Position numbers and translations under genes: made by a program | Source of the DNA: Thiogranum sp. | GTDB lineage: Bacteria > Pseudomonadota > Gammaproteobacteria > DSM-19610 | Length of the DNA stretch: 64,000 nt | Assembly (NCBI GenBank): GCA_024102665.1 | Contig: JAGFJP010000069.1 | Span: forward strand, 1-64,000 | Direction of reading: 5' to 3' | Shown: positions 1 through 8,137 of the stretch, piece by piece | How the letters are laid out: each line of letters starts with the position of its first letter | How positions within the stretch are numbered: position 1 is the first letter of the stretch | Notes under the pieces: generated by a model | The model's input: only the letters and a program-made list of their open reading frames with translations | Told to the model about the DNA's origin: nothing | Databases searched by the model: none

Positions 1-567
1 ACCATGCTCTCCATCATCCTCACCGGCGCGGCGCTGATCCGCGAGCGCGAGCACGGCACTCTGGAACACCTGCTGGTCATGCCCGTCACCCCACTGGAGA
101 TCATGAGCGCCAAGGTATGGGCCATGGCCGTCGTGGTGCTGCTATCGACCGCCTTTGCCATGACCGTGGTCGTCCGCGGCATGCTGGAAGTGCCCTTGCA
201 GGGTTCCGCCATGCTGTTTCTCTTCGGCGCCACGTTGCACCTCTTCGCCACCACCTCGATGGGGATTTTTCTCGGCACCGTCGCCCGCACCATGCCGCAG
301 TTCGGCCTGTTGATGATGATGACCTTGCTGCCGTTGCAGATCCTCTCCGGCGGCATGACGCCCTGGGAGAGCATGCCGGACATCGTGCAGGCTATCATGC
401 TGGCGGCGCCGACCACGCATTTCGTCGCCCTCTCCCAGGCGATCCTCTACCGCGGCGCCGGCCTTGAGGTAATCTGGCCACGGCTGGCGGCTCTTGCTGT
501 CATAGGGGCTGCGCTGTTCCTCTTCTCCCTGGCCCGCTTTCGCAAGACCCTGGGCACGATGGCATGA
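1..567 (+). CDS. ABC-2 type transporter permease, C-terminal part (5' end outside window)
   Basis: The reading frame is open from the first base, so this is the C-terminal ~188 residues of a longer membrane protein. It has the ABC-2 permease signature: an EREHGTLE segment followed by LLVMPVTP, then four hydrophobic stretches, with the LSGGMTPWESMP loop typical of YhhJ/RbbA-type permeases. These pair with an ATPase and move hydrophobic or drug-like substrates across the inner membrane; the ATPase would lie upstream of the window. The stop at 565-567 sits only 8 bp from the tail of a truncated gene on the other strand. The substrate cannot be told from this fragment. Confidence 0.85.
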   Translation, partial: TMLSIILTGAALIREREHGTLEHLLVMPVTPLEIMSAKVWAMAVVVLLSTAFAMTVVVRGMLEVPLQGSAMLFLFGATLHLFATTSMGIFLGTVARTMPQFGLLMMMTLLPLQILSGGMTPWESMPDIVQAIMLAAPTTHFVALSQAILYRGAGLEVIWPRLAALAVIGAALFLFSLARFRKTLGTMA

Positions 568-575
568 ACCTGGTG

Positions 576-1094
576 TCACAACGCACCCGCAGGAATCCGT
601 CGTAGGGCAGGTGCGCCTGACAACGTATGACTCTTCGGAATGCCGTCCTGCTCAAACGAAACGCAGGCTTTCTGAACGGCAGAGCCCGACTTATAGACAT
701 TGCGGTGAAGGGTACCCGTCTCGCGGGCTCCGCATACGTGCTTGAGGAGTCTGACGTAACCGGATTTCCCTGACCCGTTGTTGCCATAGACGATCGTGAT
801 ATTACCCTTACCAAATTCAAGTGGCTTTTTCGGAGCAAGGGCGTTTACTCCTTCGACGTCACTGATTGAACATAAACGCAAGGTACCAGCAGCGCCCTGG
901 GAGAATGCGGAAGTGGGAAATGAGCAGGTCGTTTTGGGCAACTTTCCGTCAGCTTCCTGCTGGCACAGGGCTGCGAGCTCAGAGAAGTCTTTTTCAGTAA
1001 GCTCAGATTTCTGAAGAAGACGCGTTGCAGCGATCTGGAGCCACTGGGGGCGTTCCGAAAACCATTTGGTCAATAAGGCAGTAACATCTTTCAT
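576..1094 (-). pseudogene. Truncated AAA family ATPase (N-terminal fragment with Walker A)
   Basis: About 172 residues remain. An N-terminal helical region is followed by a P-loop, VYGNNGSGKSGYVRLLKH, at about residues 106-123. This resembles large SMC/RloC-like AAA ATPases found in anti-phage and restriction loci, which normally exceed 600 residues. Here the frame runs out soon after the Walker A (about residue 155) into unrelated sequence near 617, with no Walker B, so the gene is a 5' remnant. A good Shine-Dalgarno (AGGGAAGG) precedes the ATG at 1094; another ATG at 1100 is too close to it. It lies on the outer side of the guaA-linked island scar. The exact parent family is an inference. 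Confidence 0.7.
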
Positions 1095-1408
1095 AACCAT
1101 CCTTCCCTAGACTTACAATTTCTCGAGAGAAGTATCGAATTTTGTCTCCTAAGCACTTAACCATTCAACATCTACCCGGCCGATAAACCACTGTCTTTTT
1201 CGGCCAGCGCCGGTCGCCTTCAACAGATCCTCCTTAGCGATTACTCATGTGCTTGCCGGTAGATGCCAGTCAATGCCCGATATCGCCTGATGATTCCAGG
1301 TCACTCCCACTCGATTATCAATAAGCTGAAAAAAGCCGTTAGTCGCGCAGTCTTTCCGGTGGATACAGGTATTGATACCATCAAAAGCAGTCTTTATTGA
1401 TTGTCATT
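1095..1408. other. Non-coding, AT-richer stretch carrying the distal att-like repeat
   Basis: No convincing gene is seen. Base composition is visibly more AT-rich than the core genes on either side, in keeping with acquired DNA. It contains the start region of the truncated ATPase and the guaA 3'-end copy at 1303-1315. Confidence 0.5.
1303..1315. other. Distal guaA att-like direct repeat
   Basis: These 13 bp (ACTCCCACTCGAT) are identical to 2745-2757, the last codons of guaA. Read on the minus strand the copy gives ATC GAG TGG GAG TGA, the usual guaA ending including a TGA stop, whereas the living guaA now ends in TAG. The 3' end of guaA is a known integration site for genomic islands, so the pair is read as attL/attR. 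With near matches the similarity extends to 15 of 17 positions. Confidence 0.7.
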
Positions 1409-1846
1409 CTAAAGCAGCTCGGGTTTTTTCACTTTCAACCAGCCAGCAACCGTTTCTAACAAAGCCGCGGCATGCGATACACATTCCTCCACCGCGCTGG
1501 CCGGTACGATATCGCCGGAGTAATCCGCGACATTACGCTGCTTGCGCAAGGCGTCGAGCACAATCACCGTCTGCCTGTCCAGCCCAACAGTTTGGCTGAG
1601 CGTCTGGATCATTGTCATGTGGTGGCCAGGCTTGCTCGTTAGTGTTCTAAAACCATTGGCCTGCAATGCAGCGTTGGCCAACTGCATGATGGCCTTGTAA
1701 GCAGCATCGAAACGATTCTCCGCGCTGATTTCCCTCACATGCGCATCGGCGATATTCCGTTTCGCTGCCGACAGCAGCCGCCCGATCGCCGCTGCATCCG
1801 GCGTGACCTTTTCCAGGCTGATCCCCACCAGATTAGTCAGACTCAT
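1409..1846 (-). CDS. HEPN-like domain protein, partner of the upstream nucleotidyltransferase
   Basis: This is a 145-residue, mainly helical protein. Helices rich in Ala and Leu and a late RKQRNVADYSGD motif (about residues 103-114) resemble HEPN-fold proteins that pair with minimal nucleotidyltransferases (MNT/HEPN toxin-antitoxin modules). Canonical HEPN RNases carry Arg-x4-6-His; here Asp-Tyr stands where the His would be expected, so RNase activity is doubtful. The start codon overlaps the end of the nucleotidyltransferase gene by 14 bp, which implies co-translation and a joint function. The gene lies inside the segment bounded by guaA att-like repeats. Fold assignment is by motif and context only. 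Confidence 0.65.
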   Translation of the reverse strand: MSLTNLVGISLEKVTPDAAAIGRLLSAAKRNIADAHVREISAENRFDAAYKAIMQLANAALQANGFRTLTSKPGHHMTMIQTLSQTVGLDRQTVIVLDALRKQRNVADYSGDIVPASAVEECVSHAAALLETVAGWLKVKKPELL

Positions 1847-2435
1847 GCCCGGCCCCGATCACATCAATGCGCGGCTTTGCCATCACCTCAGTGACAAAGG
1901 CGTCCTTCGCGGTTTTCATTTGAGCCCATTCCTCCTGGCGATAAATTTTGGGGTTCACCTCGCGGCCAAGCGTTTCCTGAACCGGATAGAGCGCGCTAAC
2001 CACTTCGGAAAAACGGGCTTCGCCGACAATCAGCAAATCGATATCGCTAGTCGCGGTCTCCTTGCCGCTGGCCACGGAACCAAAGATGAAAGCCCGGTCG
2101 ATTTTCCCCGCCAGCGGTTCAAGCGCGCGTCGGATGACCTCGGTCACGCCAATGGTCTTTTTGACGATGCCAAGCAACTCGCCGTAGATCGGGCAGCGCG
2201 GGTCGGCCTGATAATGGTGCTGGTTGCCAATCCGAGTCATGCGCAGAATGCCCGCCGTCAGCATGCGGTCCAACTCACGCTTGATCGTAGCCACACCCAT
2301 CCCGGTCAGGCGCAGGATCTCCTTGGTGTAAAAACTCCGGTCCGGGTGTCCGTACAGCAGGCCCAGCACCTTTTGCTGGGTCTCGGTAAACAGGGTATCG
2401 CTGAGCGACACATGTGGTCTGCTTGGCAAGTTCAT
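1833..2435 (-). CDS. Winged-helix nucleotidyltransferase (MNT-like), probable autoregulator
   Basis: About 200 residues. The N-terminal ~75 form a winged-helix region (TKEILRLTGMGVATIKRELD, then a QHHYQAD wing). A polymerase-beta type nucleotidyltransferase domain follows, with GSVASGKETATSDIDLLIVG giving the G-S and D-x-D catalytic motifs. Such proteins act as antitoxins that AMPylate HEPN partners, or as regulators. The ATG at 2435 was chosen over the in-frame GTG at 2456 because the GTG lies inside and upstream of the predicted -10 element. The DNA-binding domain and the palindrome at the promoter suggest self-repression. It is first in a two-gene unit with the HEPN-like gene. Confidence 0.75.
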   Translation of the reverse strand: MNLPSRPHVSLSDTLFTETQQKVLGLLYGHPDRSFYTKEILRLTGMGVATIKRELDRMLTAGILRMTRIGNQHHYQADPRCPIYGELLGIVKKTIGVTEVIRRALEPLAGKIDRAFIFGSVASGKETATSDIDLLIVGEARFSEVVSALYPVQETLGREVNPKIYRQEEWAQMKTAKDAFVTEVMAKPRIDVIGAGHESD

Positions 2436-2439
2436 ATAG

Positions 2440-2457
2440 AGTGAACTATAGTTCACT
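2440..2457. promoter_or_regulatory. Perfect 18-bp palindrome, likely operator of the NTase/HEPN unit
   Basis: AGTGAACTATAGTTCACT is its own reverse complement. It covers the predicted -10 and ends 5 bp before the ATG at 2435. A further half-site, GAACTAT, lies at 2464-2470. The winged-helix domain encoded just downstream is the natural candidate to bind it. Confidence 0.7.
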
Positions 2458-2473
2458 TATTATGAACTATCAA
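2445..2473 (-). promoter_or_regulatory. Sigma-70 promoter of the NTase/HEPN unit
   Basis: On the minus strand TTGATA (2468-2473), a 17-bp spacer and TATAGT (2445-2450) give a near-consensus promoter. The expected start point, near 2438, falls only a few bases before the ATG at 2435, so the mRNA would be leaderless or nearly so. Confidence 0.65.
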
Positions 2474-2492
2474 GCTGACATCTTGCCGAAAT

Positions 2493-2684
2493 TCATTTGG
2501 GACACTCACTGTCCAGCCCACGTCCTACCCGTCCGGATGGGGGTGCCAGCACCTCTAAATGCTTGGGGTTGACGTTTGACAGCGTGCGGATACCATCAAA
2601 ACTGCCATCGGATATGGGAACTACACGACCAAGCTCAACCAAATCATTGATATTTAGGGTTCGCCAATCCGTTGATGATTCTAT
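2493..2684 (-). other. Startless open frame, possible gene remnant
   Basis: A 63-codon open frame on the minus strand between the island promoter and guaA reads RTLNINDLVELGRVVPISDG and onward to a TGA at 2493-2495. It has no start codon in a plausible place and opens just after a TAG. It may be the tail of a lost island gene. I do not recognise the family, and chance cannot be excluded. The rest of 2474-2742 shows nothing else. Confidence 0.25.
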
Positions 2685-2742
2685 CTACATGCGCAAGTAG
2701 GCGGCAAATCATCTGGTTATAACAATTAGTTATCAGAAAGCC

Positions 2743-4323
2743 CTACTCCCACTCGATAGTCGCCGGCGGTTTTCCGGAGATGTCGTAGGTGACGCGGGAT
2801 ATCCCGGAGATCTCGTTGATGATCCGCCGCGATACGTGATCGAGAAATTCGTAGGGCAGGTGCGCCCAGCGCGCCGTCATGAAATCGATGGTCTCCACGG
2901 CGCGCAACGCGACCACGTAGTTGTAGCGCCGGCCGTCGCCGGTGACGCCAACCGATTTCACCGGCAGAAACACCGTGAACGCCTGGCTGGTCTTGTCGTA
3001 CAGATCGTTCTTGCGCAGCTCTTCGATAAAGATGTGGTCGGCGAGACGCAACAGGTCGGCGTATTCCTTTTTCACCTGACCGAGAATACGCACGCCCAGC
3101 CCGGGTCCCGGAAACGGATGGCGATAGACCATGTCGTAAGGCAATCCCAGTTCGACACCCAGCTTGCGCACCTCGTCCTTGAACAGTTCGCGCAGCGGTT
3201 CGAGCAGTTTCAGGTTCATCTGTTCGGGAAGCCCACCGACATTGTGGTGGGACTTGATCAGGTGCGCCTTGCCGGTCTTCGCGCCGGCCGATTCGATGAC
3301 GTCGGGGTAAATGGTGCCCTGCGCAAGCCATTTGGCGTTGCTGAGCTTGCCGGCTTCTTCTTCGAACACTTCGATAAACAGGTTGCCGATGATCTTGCGC
3401 TTGCGTTCCGGATCCGCCTCGTCACCCAGGGCGTCGAGGAAGCGCTGTTCGGCGTTGATGCGAATCACGCGCACGCCCATGTGCTCGGCGAAAGTCGCCA
3501 TCACCTGGTCGCCTTCCTGGTAGCGCAGCAGGCCGGTGTCCACGAATACGCAGGTCAGTTGATCGCCGATGGCCTTGTGCAACAGGGCCGCGACCACCGA
3601 AGAGTCCACGCCGCCGGACAGGCCGAGCAACACTTCGTCGTCTCCCACCTGTTCGCGGATGCTGTGCAGGTTCTCCTCGATGATATTGCCGGGCGTCCAC
3701 AGCGCCTCGCAGCCACAGATATCGCGGATAAAGCGCCGCAGGATGCGTTCGCCCTGGCGCGTGTGAGTGACCTCGGGGTGAAACTGCAGTCCGTAGTAAC
3801 CACGCGCATCGTCGGCCATGCCGGCGATAGGCGCCGAGTCGGTGCTGGCCATGAGGACGAAGCCGGGCGGCAGCTCGATGACCCGGTCGCCGTGGCTCAT
3901 CCAGACATCCAGCAGCCCGTAGCCTTCGGGGCTGGCATGGTCCTCGATATCGGTGAGCAAACGCGTGTGGCCGCGCGCGCGCACCTGCGCATAGCCGTAT
4001 TCGTGGTGTTCCGCCGTTTCCACCTTGCCGCCCAGCTGCGCAGCCATGGTCTGCATGCCATAGCAGATGCCCAGCACCGGCACCCCCAGTTCGAACACCG
4101 CTGCCGGCGCCGCCGGGGCACCGCCGCCGGTTACCGTTTCAGGTCCGCCGGACAGTATCACGCCGCGCGGATGAAACAGGCGCAGGTCATCTGCGTCCAT
4201 GTCCCAGGGATGGATTTCACAGTACACGCCGAGTTCGCGCACGCGGCGCGCGATCAGCTGGGTGTATTGAGAGCCGAAATCCAGGATCAGAATTCGGTGA
4301 GCATGAATGTCCTGTTCAGACAC
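2743..4323 (-). CDS. guaA: GMP synthase (glutamine-hydrolysing)
   Basis: Converts XMP, ATP and glutamine to GMP. The N-terminal class I glutamine amidotransferase has the nucleophile Cys in GICYG (about residue 87) and the His/Glu pair in FHPEVTH (about 182-184). The ATP-pyrophosphatase domain has the P-loop SGGVDSS (about 236-242), and the C-terminal dimerisation domain ends IEWE. At 526 residues it matches the family. The GTG at 4323 was chosen because it aligns with family N-termini; the frame extends 11 codons upstream inside guaB. It overlaps the guaB stop by 8 bp, indicating coupled translation. Its last codons serve as an att site (see 2745-2757), and its stop is TAG. Confidence 0.97.
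   Translation of the reverse strand: MSEQDIHAHRILILDFGSQYTQLIARRVRELGVYCEIHPWDMDADDLRLFHPRGVILSGGPETVTGGGAPAAPAAVFELGVPVLGICYGMQTMAAQLGGKVETAEHHEYGYAQVRARGHTRLLTDIEDHASPEGYGLLDVWMSHGDRVIELPPGFVLMASTDSAPIAGMADDARGYYGLQFHPEVTHTRQGERILRRFIRDICGCEALWTPGNIIEENLHSIREQVGDDEVLLGLSGGVDSSVVAALLHKAIGDQLTCVFVDTGLLRYQEGDQVMATFAEHMGVRVIRINAEQRFLDALGDEADPERKRKIIGNLFIEVFEEEAGKLSNAKWLAQGTIYPDVIESAGAKTGKAHLIKSHHNVGGLPEQMNLKLLEPLRELFKDEVRKLGVELGLPYDMVYRHPFPGPGLGVRILGQVKKEYADLLRLADHIFIEELRKNDLYDKTSQAFTVFLPVKSVGVTGDGRRYNYVVALRAVETIDFMTARWAHLPYEFLDHVSRRIINEISGISRVTYDISGKPPATIEWE
2745..2757. other. Proximal att-like repeat at the guaA 3' end
   Basis: This 13-bp sequence encodes the end of guaA and is repeated directly at 1303-1315. 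It marks the chromosome-island junction; the island-side base change turns the expected TGA stop into TAG without altering the protein. Confidence 0.7.
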
Positions 4324-5779
4324 GGTAATTGGGCGCTTCCTTGGTGATGGCGACATCGTGCACGTGGCTTTCCGCCATGCCGGCGTGAGTGACGCGCACG
4401 AATTCCGGTTTGGTGCGCATTTCCTCGATAGTGGAACAGCCGGTATAACCCATGCTGGAACGCAACCCGCCCATCAGCTGGTGGATGACCGGCTGCAGCG
4501 GACCTTTATAGGGCACACGCCCTTCGATGCCTTCGGGAACCAGCTTGTCGGCTTCGCTGCCTTCCTGAAAGTAGCGGTCGCTGGATCCCTGCTGCGTCGA
4601 CATGGCGCCCAGCGAGCCCATGCCGCGGTAGGACTTGTAGGAGCGTCCCTGGTAGAGTTCGACTTCGCCGGGCGCCTCTTCGGTGCCGGCGAACATGCTG
4701 CCGATCATGATCGAGTAGGCGCCGGCAACCACCGCCTTGGCCATGTCGCCGGAATAACGGATACCGCCGTCGGCGATCAGCGGCAAGCCGCTGTTTCTGA
4801 GTTCATGAGCCACGTTGGCGACGGCGCTGATCTGCGGCACGCCGACGCCGGCGATAATGCGCGTGGTGCAGATCGAGCCCGGACCGATGCCGACTTTCAC
4901 CGCATCCGCACCGGCTTCCAGCAACGCCCGCGCCGCCGCGCCGGTGGCGATGTTGCCGCCGATGACCTGCAGATCCGGGTAGTGTTCCTTCACCCAGCGC
5001 ACGCGGCGCAGCACCCCTTCGGAATGACCGTGGGCGGTATCGACCACGACCACGTCGACACCGGCAGCGACCAGCGCATCGACGCGTTCATCGGTGCCTG
5101 CACCCACGCCGACCGCGGCGCCGACGCGCAGACGACCCTGGTCGTCCTTGCAGGCGTTGGGCTTTTCACTGGCCTTCTGGATATCCTTGACGGTGATCAG
5201 TCCGCGCAACTGGAAGCGGTCGTCGACCACCAGCACTTTTTCAATGCGGTGCCTTTGCAACAGTACCAGCACTTCCTCGCGGCTGGCGCCTTCCTGCACT
5301 GTCACCAGCTTGTCCTTGCCGGTCATGATGGTCGACACCGGCGCGTCCAGGCGGGTTTCGAAACGGGTGTCGCGGTTGGTGACGATGCCGACCAGCTGCT
5401 CGCCGTCAACGACCGGGACACCGGAAATGTTGTGCTGCCGCGTGATCTCCAGCACTTCGCGTATGGTGGTATCAGGTCCGACCGTGATCGGGTCCTTGAT
5501 GACACCGCTTTCGTATTTTTTCACCAGCCGCACCTGGTTGGCCTGCTGCTCGATGGTCATGTTCTTGTGGACAATACCGATGCCGCCTTCCTGGGCCATG
5601 GCGATCGCCAGGCGCGCTTCGGTGACAGTGTCCATTGCCGCGGACATCAGTGGAATATTGAGCTGAATATCGCGGGTCAGCTGTGTGACCAGATCCACGT
5701 CCTTCGGAAGCACCACCGAATGGGCGGGAAGCAGCAAAACATCATCGAAAGTCAGGGCTTGTTCAGAGATACGCAGCAT
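4316..5779 (-). CDS. guaB: Inosine-5'-monophosphate dehydrogenase
   Basis: NAD-dependent oxidation of IMP to XMP, the step before guaA. The 487-residue TIM-barrel enzyme starts [19 protein letters not shown]. Two CBS domains (roughly residues 95-205) interrupt the barrel; the catalytic loop GPGSICTTR carries the active Cys, and the flap RYFQEG is present. The ATG at 5779 matches the family start; a GTG three codons upstream is less likely. It is first gene of the guaBA operon, served by the promoter at 5816-5845. Confidence 0.97.
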   Translation of the reverse strand: MLRISEQALTFDDVLLLPAHSVVLPKDVDLVTQLTRDIQLNIPLMSAAMDTVTEARLAIAMAQEGGIGIVHKNMTIEQQANQVRLVKKYESGVIKDPITVGPDTTIREVLEITRQHNISGVPVVDGEQLVGIVTNRDTRFETRLDAPVSTIMTGKDKLVTVQEGASREEVLVLLQRHRIEKVLVVDDRFQLRGLITVKDIQKASEKPNACKDDQGRLRVGAAVGVGAGTDERVDALVAAGVDVVVVDTAHGHSEGVLRRVRWVKEHYPDLQVIGGNIATGAAARALLEAGADAVKVGIGPGSICTTRIIAGVGVPQISAVANVAHELRNSGLPLIADGGIRYSGDMAKAVVAGAYSIMIGSMFAGTEEAPGEVELYQGRSYKSYRGMGSLGAMSTQQGSSDRYFQEGSEADKLVPEGIEGRVPYKGPLQPVIHQLMGGLRSSMGYTGCSTIEEMRTKPEFVRVTHAGMAESHVHDVAITKEAPNYRV

Positions 5780-5815
5780 GCGGAGCACCGTGTTGGCGTC
5801 AGAGTTAAGCGGATA

Positions 5816-5845
5816 ATTATAGCTTTGCGGCTGTCCGCGGGTAAA
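5816..5845 (-). promoter_or_regulatory. guaBA promoter
   Basis: Minus-strand TTTACC (5840-5845), an 18-bp spacer and a perfect TATAAT (5816-5821) lie about 37 bp before the guaB start, in the divergent guaB-xseA gap. Confidence 0.65.
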
Positions 5846-5894
5846 CCGCTAACTGGCCGGGGCCCATTACCCTGCCGGGCGTGATTTGCGTATC

Positions 5895-7265
5895 ATGCGG
5901 CCTATGATCGATATGGCCGATGCCGCCGGGCAACGCAACCTGTACAGCGTGTCGCGCCTGAACCGGGAAGTCAGGGCACTGCTGGAATCCGGTTTTGCGC
6001 GCCTGTGGGTGGAAGGCGAGATTTCCAACCTGTCGCGGCCCGCCTCGGGTCATCTGTATTTCACGCTCAAGGACGCGGGCGCCCAGGTCAGCTGCGCGCT
6101 GTTTCGTAACTCGGCGATCCGTATGGGGTTTGTTCCGGAAAATGGCATGCAGGTGCTGGTCCGCGCCCAGGTCAGCCTGTACGAGGCGCGCGGCAATTTC
6201 CAGCTCATCGTCAGCCAGATGGAAGAAGCGGGCGACGGCGCCCTGCGCCGCGCCTTTGAGCAGCTCAAGAACCGCCTGCACAGCGAAGGCCTGTTCGACG
6301 ATGCCCGCAAGCGTCCCCTGCCGCGCTTGCCGCGCCGCATCGGGGTGATCACTTCGCCCAGCGGCGCCGCTGTGCGCGACGTGCTGACCGTGCTGCGCCG
6401 CCGTTTCCCCGCCATACCAGTGATCATCTATCCCGTCCAGGTCCAGGGCGCCGGCGCCGCGCAACAGATTGTCGCCGCATTGCGCACCGCGCAGCAACGC
6501 GCCGAGTGCGATGTGCTGCTGCTCACCCGCGGCGGCGGATCGCTGGAAGATCTGTGGCCATTCAATGAGGAAATCGTCGCGCGCGCCGTCTACGACTGCG
6601 CCATTCCCGTGGTGTCCGCCGTGGGCCATGAAATCGATGTCGTCATTACCGACTTCGTCGCCGACCGGCGCGCGCCGACGCCGTCGGCGGCGGCCGAGTT
6701 GCTGAGTCCCGACCGCAGCGAAATCGACGCGCGCCTGTGCCAGCTGGAAAACCGCCTGGCGCGGCTGCTCGGCCAGCACTTGCAACAGCGCCGCGACCGG
6801 CTGGCCTGGCTGGAAGGACGCCTGCAGCAATGCCACCCCGGCCGGCGCCTGCAACAGCAGGCGCAACGTCTGGATGAACTGGAGCAGCGGCTGCGCAGGG
6901 CCTGGACTCACCGCAGCGCCGGCCTCAGGTCACGTCTCGAGGCGCTGGTTGGCCAACTGCACCGGCACAGCCCGGCGCAACAGCTGCAGCGGCTCGACAA
7001 CCTCACCGCACAGTTGGCACAGCGGCTCAAATACTGTATACATATACAGCTATCGTGGCGGCGGGAAAAAATTGCGGTGCTGTCCCGCGCCCTGGATGCG
7101 GTCAGTCCGCTGGCGACCCTGCAGCGCGGCTATTCCATTACCCTTGGAAGCGACGGATCGATTATGCGCAATGCCTCCGACGCCGGCATCGGCGATACGC
7201 TCGAAACACGTCTTGCCAAAGGCCGCCTTGTCAGCCGTGTCACAGAGATCATAAAACGCTCATGA
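5895..7265 (+). CDS. xseA: Exodeoxyribonuclease VII large subunit
   Basis: Catalytic subunit of the single-strand DNA exonuclease; its small subunit xseB is far away at 46896. About 456 residues, as in E. coli. An N-terminal OB fold (LYSVSRLNREVRALLE onward, residues ~15-110) binds DNA. The nuclease core holds GVITSPSGAAVRD, LLTRGGGSLEDLW and SAVGHEIDVVITDFVADRRA, and a long Gln/Arg-rich coiled coil follows. Start is uncertain: ATGs at 5895, 5904 and 5913 are all in frame without a clear ribosome site. The 3' end overlaps the next gene by ATGA. Confidence 0.95.
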   Translation: MRPMIDMADAAGQRNLYSVSRLNREVRALLESGFARLWVEGEISNLSRPASGHLYFTLKDAGAQVSCALFRNSAIRMGFVPENGMQVLVRAQVSLYEARGNFQLIVSQMEEAGDGALRRAFEQLKNRLHSEGLFDDARKRPLPRLPRRIGVITSPSGAAVRDVLTVLRRRFPAIPVIIYPVQVQGAGAAQQIVAALRTAQQRAECDVLLLTRGGGSLEDLWPFNEEIVARAVYDCAIPVVSAVGHEIDVVITDFVADRRAPTPSAAAELLSPDRSEIDARLCQLENRLARLLGQHLQQRRDRLAWLEGRLQQCHPGRRLQQQAQRLDELEQRLRRAWTHRSAGLRSRLEALVGQLHRHSPAQQLQRLDNLTAQLAQRLKYCIHIQLSWRREKIAVLSRALDAVSPLATLQRGYSITLGSDGSIMRNASDAGIGDTLETRLAKGRLVSRVTEIIKRS

Positions 7266-8113
7266 AACGCTTTGGTCTTCTGCCATTGTTGTTCATTTTC
7301 ATGCTGCTGCCGCTGCGCCAGCTGTGCGCTGTCGAAATGCCGGCGAGCGCACCGGTACCGGGCGGCATCGCCCTGCTGCGCCTGCCGGTGTCGGAAGCAG
7401 CGCCGCGCGTGACGTTCCGCGACAGGCCGGTCATGGTGCTGCGCGATGGCGACACCTGGACCGCAGTCGTCGGATTGCCGCTGACACTGGAACCCGGCAC
7501 CCATCAGCTGAAAATCAGTACGGCTTCGGGAACCACCCTGACACATGATTTTGCGGTCACGGACAAGCGCTACCAGACCCAGCACCTGACAATCAAAAAC
7601 AAGCGCATGGTCAATCCGGAGAAACGTGACCTGGAACGCATCAGCCGCGAACAGCAGCGCATAAGCAGGGCGCTGGCGACCTGGAACGAAACCACGCCGG
7701 ACACGCTGCGTTTTCTGCTGCCGGTCGAAGGACCGCTGAGCAGCCCGTTCGGCCTGCGGCGTTTTTTCAATGAACAGCCCCGCAAGCCGCACAGCGGCCT
7801 GGATCTCGCCGCCGCGGAAGGGACGCCGGTCAAGGCGCCGGCCGGGGGACGCATCATCGATACCGGTGATTTCTTCTTCAATGGCAACACGGTGTTCATC
7901 GATCACGGCCAGGGTCTGGTGACCATGTACTGTCACCTGTCGCGCATCGACGTCGCGCCCGGAACGTCGGTCGTGGCCGGCGACGTCATCGGCGCCGTCG
8001 GCAAGACCGGCCGCGTGACCGGTGCCCACCTGCACTGGGGTGTCAGCCTCAACGATGCGCGAGTCGACCCGGCGTTGTTTCTTGAGCGGCTGCCGGCACC
8101 CGATGCAGAGTAG
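7262..8113 (+). CDS. M23 family peptidoglycan metallopeptidase (periplasmic)
   Basis: A 283-residue protein with an N-terminal signal peptide (MKRFGLLPLLFIFMLLPLR...) and a beta-rich region. A C-terminal lysostaphin-like M23 domain (about 165-275) carries PHSGLDLAAAEGTPVKAPAGG, MYCHLS and GAHLHWGV, the zinc and catalytic His/Asp set (HxxxD, HxH). It is likely an active DD-endopeptidase cleaving peptidoglycan crosslinks. Its start overlaps the xseA stop (ATGA), so the two are co-translated. Start chosen from this overlap and the signal peptide; the frame continues further upstream inside xseA. Confidence 0.9.
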   Translation: MKRFGLLPLLFIFMLLPLRQLCAVEMPASAPVPGGIALLRLPVSEAAPRVTFRDRPVMVLRDGDTWTAVVGLPLTLEPGTHQLKISTASGTTLTHDFAVTDKRYQTQHLTIKNKRMVNPEKRDLERISREQQRISRALATWNETTPDTLRFLLPVEGPLSSPFGLRRFFNEQPRKPHSGLDLAAAEGTPVKAPAGGRIIDTGDFFFNGNTVFIDHGQGLVTMYCHLSRIDVAPGTSVVAGDVIGAVGKTGRVTGAHLHWGVSLNDARVDPALFLERLPAPDAE

Positions 8114-8137
8114 GCGGCAACTGGTCCGCTAAAATCG

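Noticed and set aside
601-617. 17-bp exact match (CGTAGGGCAGGTGCGCC) to guaA at 2850-2866, near the end of the truncated ATPase
   Set aside because: A match of this length somewhere in 64 kb is not far from chance, and flanking bases do not align. It could mark a recombination joint but is not enough to claim one.
2454-2456. GTG as start of the nucleotidyltransferase
   Set aside because: It lies within the palindrome and upstream of the predicted -10, so it would not be in the transcript from that promoter.
2836-4347. Long plus-strand open frame (503 codons) opposite guaA
   Set aside because: High-GC antisense shadow with His/Gln/Ala-rich translation and no homology signal, while guaA on the other strand is unambiguous. 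The same holds opposite guaB, hscA, hisS and parC.
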